Assembly: GCA_018825925.1 (NCBI GenBank)
Contig: JAHKAT010000161.1
Location: 1 to 7,727 of the forward strand
DNA from: Bacteroidota bacterium
GTDB lineage: Bacteria; Bacteroidota; Bacteroidia; Flavobacteriales_D; Crocinitomicaceae
Length of the DNA: 7,727 nucleotides
Direction: 5' to 3'
The position numbers and the translations under genes were made by a program. Below are positions 6,705 through 7,727 of the stretch, piece after piece (position 1 is the first letter of the stretch; every line of letters starts with the position of its first letter). The notes beneath the pieces are model-generated. The model was not told where the DNA came from. It made no database searches and saw only the letters and a list, made by a program, of their open reading frames with translations.

Positions 6705-6735
6705 TTGCTTCTAAGGATATCATACTTTACTTTTG
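6705..6735 (+). promoter_or_regulatory. Promoter of clpS
   Basis: TTG (6705-6707), a 20-base spacer and TACTTTTG (6728-6735) match the Bacteroidota pattern with an exact -7 element. A start near 6740 would leave a leader of about 10 bases before the clpS ATG at 6751. It lies in the short gap after cdd, so clpS has its own promoter as well as possible read-through. Confidence 0.6.
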
Positions 6736-6750
6736 TAAAAAACATACTTA

Positions 6751-7023
6751 ATGACCTTTACGGAAATTCAAGAAAAAACAAGCGTTTTAGACCAATTGGT
6801 TGAACAACGAGACTTAATAGTTTATAACGACGACTTTAACACCTTCGATTTTGTAATCGAGTCCTTAGTAAAAGTTTGTAAACACGACAAAATACAGGCA
6901 GAACAGTGTACTATGCTGATTCATTACAAAGGTAAATGCCAAGTAAAAAGAGGTGAATACAAAGAGCTTCAACCGATGTGTACTTCTTTACTTGAAAGAG
7001 GTATTACAGCAGAAATAGAATAA
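6751..7023 (+). CDS. clpS: ATP-dependent Clp protease adaptor ClpS
   Basis: A 90-residue cytoplasmic adaptor that binds proteins with destabilising N-terminal residues (N-degrons) and hands them to a ClpA/ClpC-type unfoldase with ClpP. The ClpS core covers residues ~22-90, after a short flexible N-terminal extension of the kind that enters the unfoldase pore. Ligand-pocket residues are visible by ungapped comparison with E. coli ClpS: N26 and D27 (YNDDFNTFDFVI) match N34/D35, and H58 (LIHYKGK) matches H66. The position of the E. coli gatekeeper Met40 is Phe32 here. Four cysteines (43, 53, 63, 77) are unusual for so small a protein. No clpA or clpC gene is adjacent. The gene stands alone between cdd and a tRNA gene, with its own promoter. 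Confidence 0.93.
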   Translation: MTFTEIQEKTSVLDQLVEQRDLIVYNDDFNTFDFVIESLVKVCKHDKIQAEQCTMLIHYKGKCQVKRGEYKELQPMCTSLLERGITAEIE

Positions 7024-7038
7024 ATTTTCGCAACAAGC

Positions 7039-7068
7039 TTGCGGGTAAGTTTAAAAGTGCTATATTTG
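7039..7068 (+). promoter_or_regulatory. Consensus promoter of tRNA-Arg
   Basis: TTG (7039-7041), exactly 19 bases, then TATATTTG (7061-7068). This is a full match to the Bacteroidota TTG-N19-TAnnTTTG promoter, as expected for a stable-RNA gene. A start near 7072-7074 gives a 6-8-base leader before the mature tRNA 5' end at 7080, to be removed by RNase P. Confidence 0.75.
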
Positions 7069-7077
7069 CACCCGCAA
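7039..7077. repeat. Perfect 8-bp inverted repeat around the tRNA promoter
   Basis: TTGCGGGT (7039-7046) and ACCCGCAA (7070-7077) are exact reverse complements 23 bases apart. Nested inside is GTGC (7057-7060) facing GCAC (7068-7071). The arms cover the -33 element and the start region of the tRNA promoter. In a clpS read-through transcript they could form a hairpin. An alternative small hairpin, CGCAA (7029-7033) with TTGCG (7039-7043), uses the same bases. Function unknown. Confidence 0.6.
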
Positions 7078-7079
7078 AC

Positions 7080-7156
7080 GGCCTCGTGGCGCAACTGAAT
7101 AGCGCACCTGATTACGGCTCAGGAGGTTTCAGGTTTGAATCCTGACGAGGTCACCA
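7080..7156 (+). tRNA. trnR: tRNA-Arg (anticodon ACG)
   Basis: A complete 77-base cloverleaf. The acceptor stem pairs 7080-7086 with 7146-7152, with one G-U pair (7081/7151). The D stem is GCGC/GCGC (7089-7092, 7102-7105). The anticodon stem is CCTGA/TCAGG (7107-7111, 7119-7123) around loop TTACGGC, so the anticodon ACG is at 7114-7116 and A34 is expected to become inosine to read CGU, CGC and CGA. The T stem is TCAGG/CCTGA (7129-7133, 7141-7145). Discriminator A is at 7153 and CCA (7154-7156) is encoded. The T loop reads TTTGAAT, with U at position 56 instead of C, and the D loop has A at position 19 instead of G. That would replace the usual G19-C56 tertiary pair by A19-U56. A consensus promoter lies upstream and a strong terminator downstream. 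Confidence 0.96.
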
Positions 7157-7159
7157 AAA

Positions 7160-7172
7160 GGCAGAAAATGCC
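7160..7172 (+). other. Small hairpin in the tRNA trailer
   Basis: GGCA (7160-7163) pairs with TGCC (7169-7172) around a GAAAA loop, three bases after the encoded CCA. It may mark or protect the 3' trailer during tRNA maturation. The short stem could be chance. Confidence 0.3.
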
Positions 7173-7183
7173 GATTTTGAAGC

Positions 7184-7215
7184 AAAAGCCCTTGATTTTC
7201 AAGGGCTTTTTTTTT
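7184..7215 (+). terminator. Intrinsic terminator of tRNA-Arg
   Basis: A perfect 12-bp stem, 7184-7195 paired with 7199-7210 (core AGCCCTTGA/TCAAGGGCT), closes a three-base TTT loop. Nine T residues (7207-7215) finish the structure, the last five beyond the stem. This is a textbook rho-independent terminator 28 bases after the tRNA CCA. Because the stem begins with AAAA it may also work weakly in the other direction. Confidence 0.92.
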
Positions 7216-7355
7216 ATTTGTAACATTTCAAAATCGTGGGAGTAGGGGTCAAGTCATAAATCTGTGAACTTGAAAAGTTAAATTTCACATTATTCCTTTC
7301 TTTCAAAATATTCTTCACGGAAAAACCATTAGTTTAGGGCCATCAAAAAAAATGT

Positions 7356-7727
7356 ATGAAATTTAAAAGCATCCCCACTTTTCGGGCCACATTTATTCTT
7401 GCAATGGCCTTTGTTATTATGAGTCCGGCTAACCTGCATGCTCAACGAAAGAAAAAAAACAAAAATAAAAGCACTCCTGAAGTGGTAGTTCCTGCGAAAA
7501 AAACAGGCCCACAACCTTATAATAAAGTAATTACCTCTGATGCAGTCTCCGAAAAAGGACTTTTCTCGGTTCATAGAGTTGATGAAAAACACTATTTCGA
7601 ACTTCCAAAAGAGTTGTTGGAAAAAGAAATTTTAATTGTGAGTCGTATTTCTGGACATGTCAATGGATTGAATTTTGGAGGTGCTGGTATGACTTCTCGA
7701 CCTCAGCAAGTTATTCGTTTTCAACAG
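7356..7727 (+). CDS. Secreted zinc-dependent metalloprotease-like protein (DUF5118/DUF5117 type), N-terminal part
   Basis: The first 124 codons of a gene cut by the right edge. Residues 1-29 are a signal peptide: basic start MKFK, hydrophobic core FILAMAFVIM, and a probable cleavage after LHA or LHAQ. A very basic Lys/Asn linker follows (31-40). From about residue 53 the sequence PYNKVITSDAVSEKGLFSVH, then HYFELPKELLEKEILIVSRISG (80-101 region) and NFGGAGMTSRPQQVIRF, matches what I know of the N terminus of large Bacteroidota zinc-dependent metalloproteases annotated with DUF5118, DUF5117 and DUF4953. The HExxH zinc motif would lie outside the window, so activity is inferred. The ATG at 7356 is chosen because the one at 7352 meets a stop after four codons. 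No clear promoter is seen in 7216-7355. Product: exported, periplasmic or outer surface. Confidence 0.8.
   Translation, partial: MKFKSIPTFRATFILAMAFVIMSPANLHAQRKKKNKNKSTPEVVVPAKKTGPQPYNKVITSDAVSEKGLFSVHRVDEKHYFELPKELLEKEILIVSRISGHVNGLNFGGAGMTSRPQQVIRFQQ

Noticed and set aside
6751..7156. Functional link between clpS (N-degron adaptor) and the neighbouring tRNA-Arg through arginyl-type N-degron tagging
   Set aside because: Adjacency is the only support. No transferase gene (aat or bpt) is in the window and both genes have their own promoters, so the link is speculation.
7263..7289. CRP-type binding site
   Set aside because: The half-sites TGTGA and TCACA are separated by 17 bases instead of 6, so this does not match a CRP site. 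It is kept only as a low-interest inverted repeat.
7329..7592. Minus-strand 87-codon frame opposite the metalloprotease start
   Set aside because: The + strand frame has a clear signal peptide and family similarity. The minus frame is its Lys-rich region read backwards as Phe-rich text.
1..7727. CRISPR arrays, insertion sequences, phage genes, toxin-antitoxin pairs or other defence islands
   Set aside because: I found no regularly spaced identical repeats, no transposase or integrase-like frames, and no recognisable toxin or defence proteins. The tRNA gene is not followed by an integrase or by a visible repeat of its 3' end within the window.

Overview
The window looks like chromosomal DNA from a member of the Bacteroidota, probably a flavobacterium-like lineage. 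The base composition is AT-rich. Several promoters fit the Bacteroidota pattern TTG-N19/20-TAnnTTTG. Almost no start codon has a Shine-Dalgarno sequence. The protein families also fit, including a UpxY/RfaH-like NusG paralog, a DUF5117/DUF5118-type metalloprotease and a DUF4384-like domain. Nothing indicates a phage, plasmid, insertion sequence or CRISPR array, and most genes are ordinary core genes.

Layout. (1) 2-226 (+) is the tail of an unrecognised protein. (2) 288-1655 (+) is a DASS/SLC13-type anion symporter. (3) 1705-2469 (+) is the peroxide-stress protein YaaA, with a -7 promoter element so close to the ATG that the mRNA may be leaderless. (4) 2470-2702 is non-coding and holds two diverged tandem copies of an ~88-bp element with a 118-bp period. 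(5) 4557 down to 2703 (-) is a two-gene operon, the tRNA methylthiotransferase mtaB followed one base later by a NusG-paralog antiterminator. (6) 4662-6697 (+) is a divergently transcribed pair, a membrane-anchored papain-like cysteine peptidase and, two bases later, cytidine deaminase (cdd). (7) 6751-7023 (+) is clpS, the N-degron adaptor, with its own promoter. (8) 7080-7156 (+) is tRNA-Arg(ACG) with a consensus promoter and a strong intrinsic terminator. (9) 7356-7727 (+) is the start of a secreted zinc-metalloprotease-like protein cut by the window edge.

How the genes relate. MtaB and tRNA-Arg belong to translation, YaaA to oxidative-stress iron control, ClpS to regulated proteolysis and Cdd to pyrimidine salvage. 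They look like neighbouring housekeeping units rather than one pathway. The two tight gene pairs (mtaB/antiterminator and peptidase/cdd) are the only clear co-transcribed units.

No obvious new defence or mobile system is present. The most interesting non-obvious signal is the tandem element at 2478-2683. Its two copies keep a closing helix and an inner hairpin through compensatory and G-U changes that make sense only for an RNA read from the + strand. It is a candidate structured RNA or 3' UTR element that gene annotation would miss.
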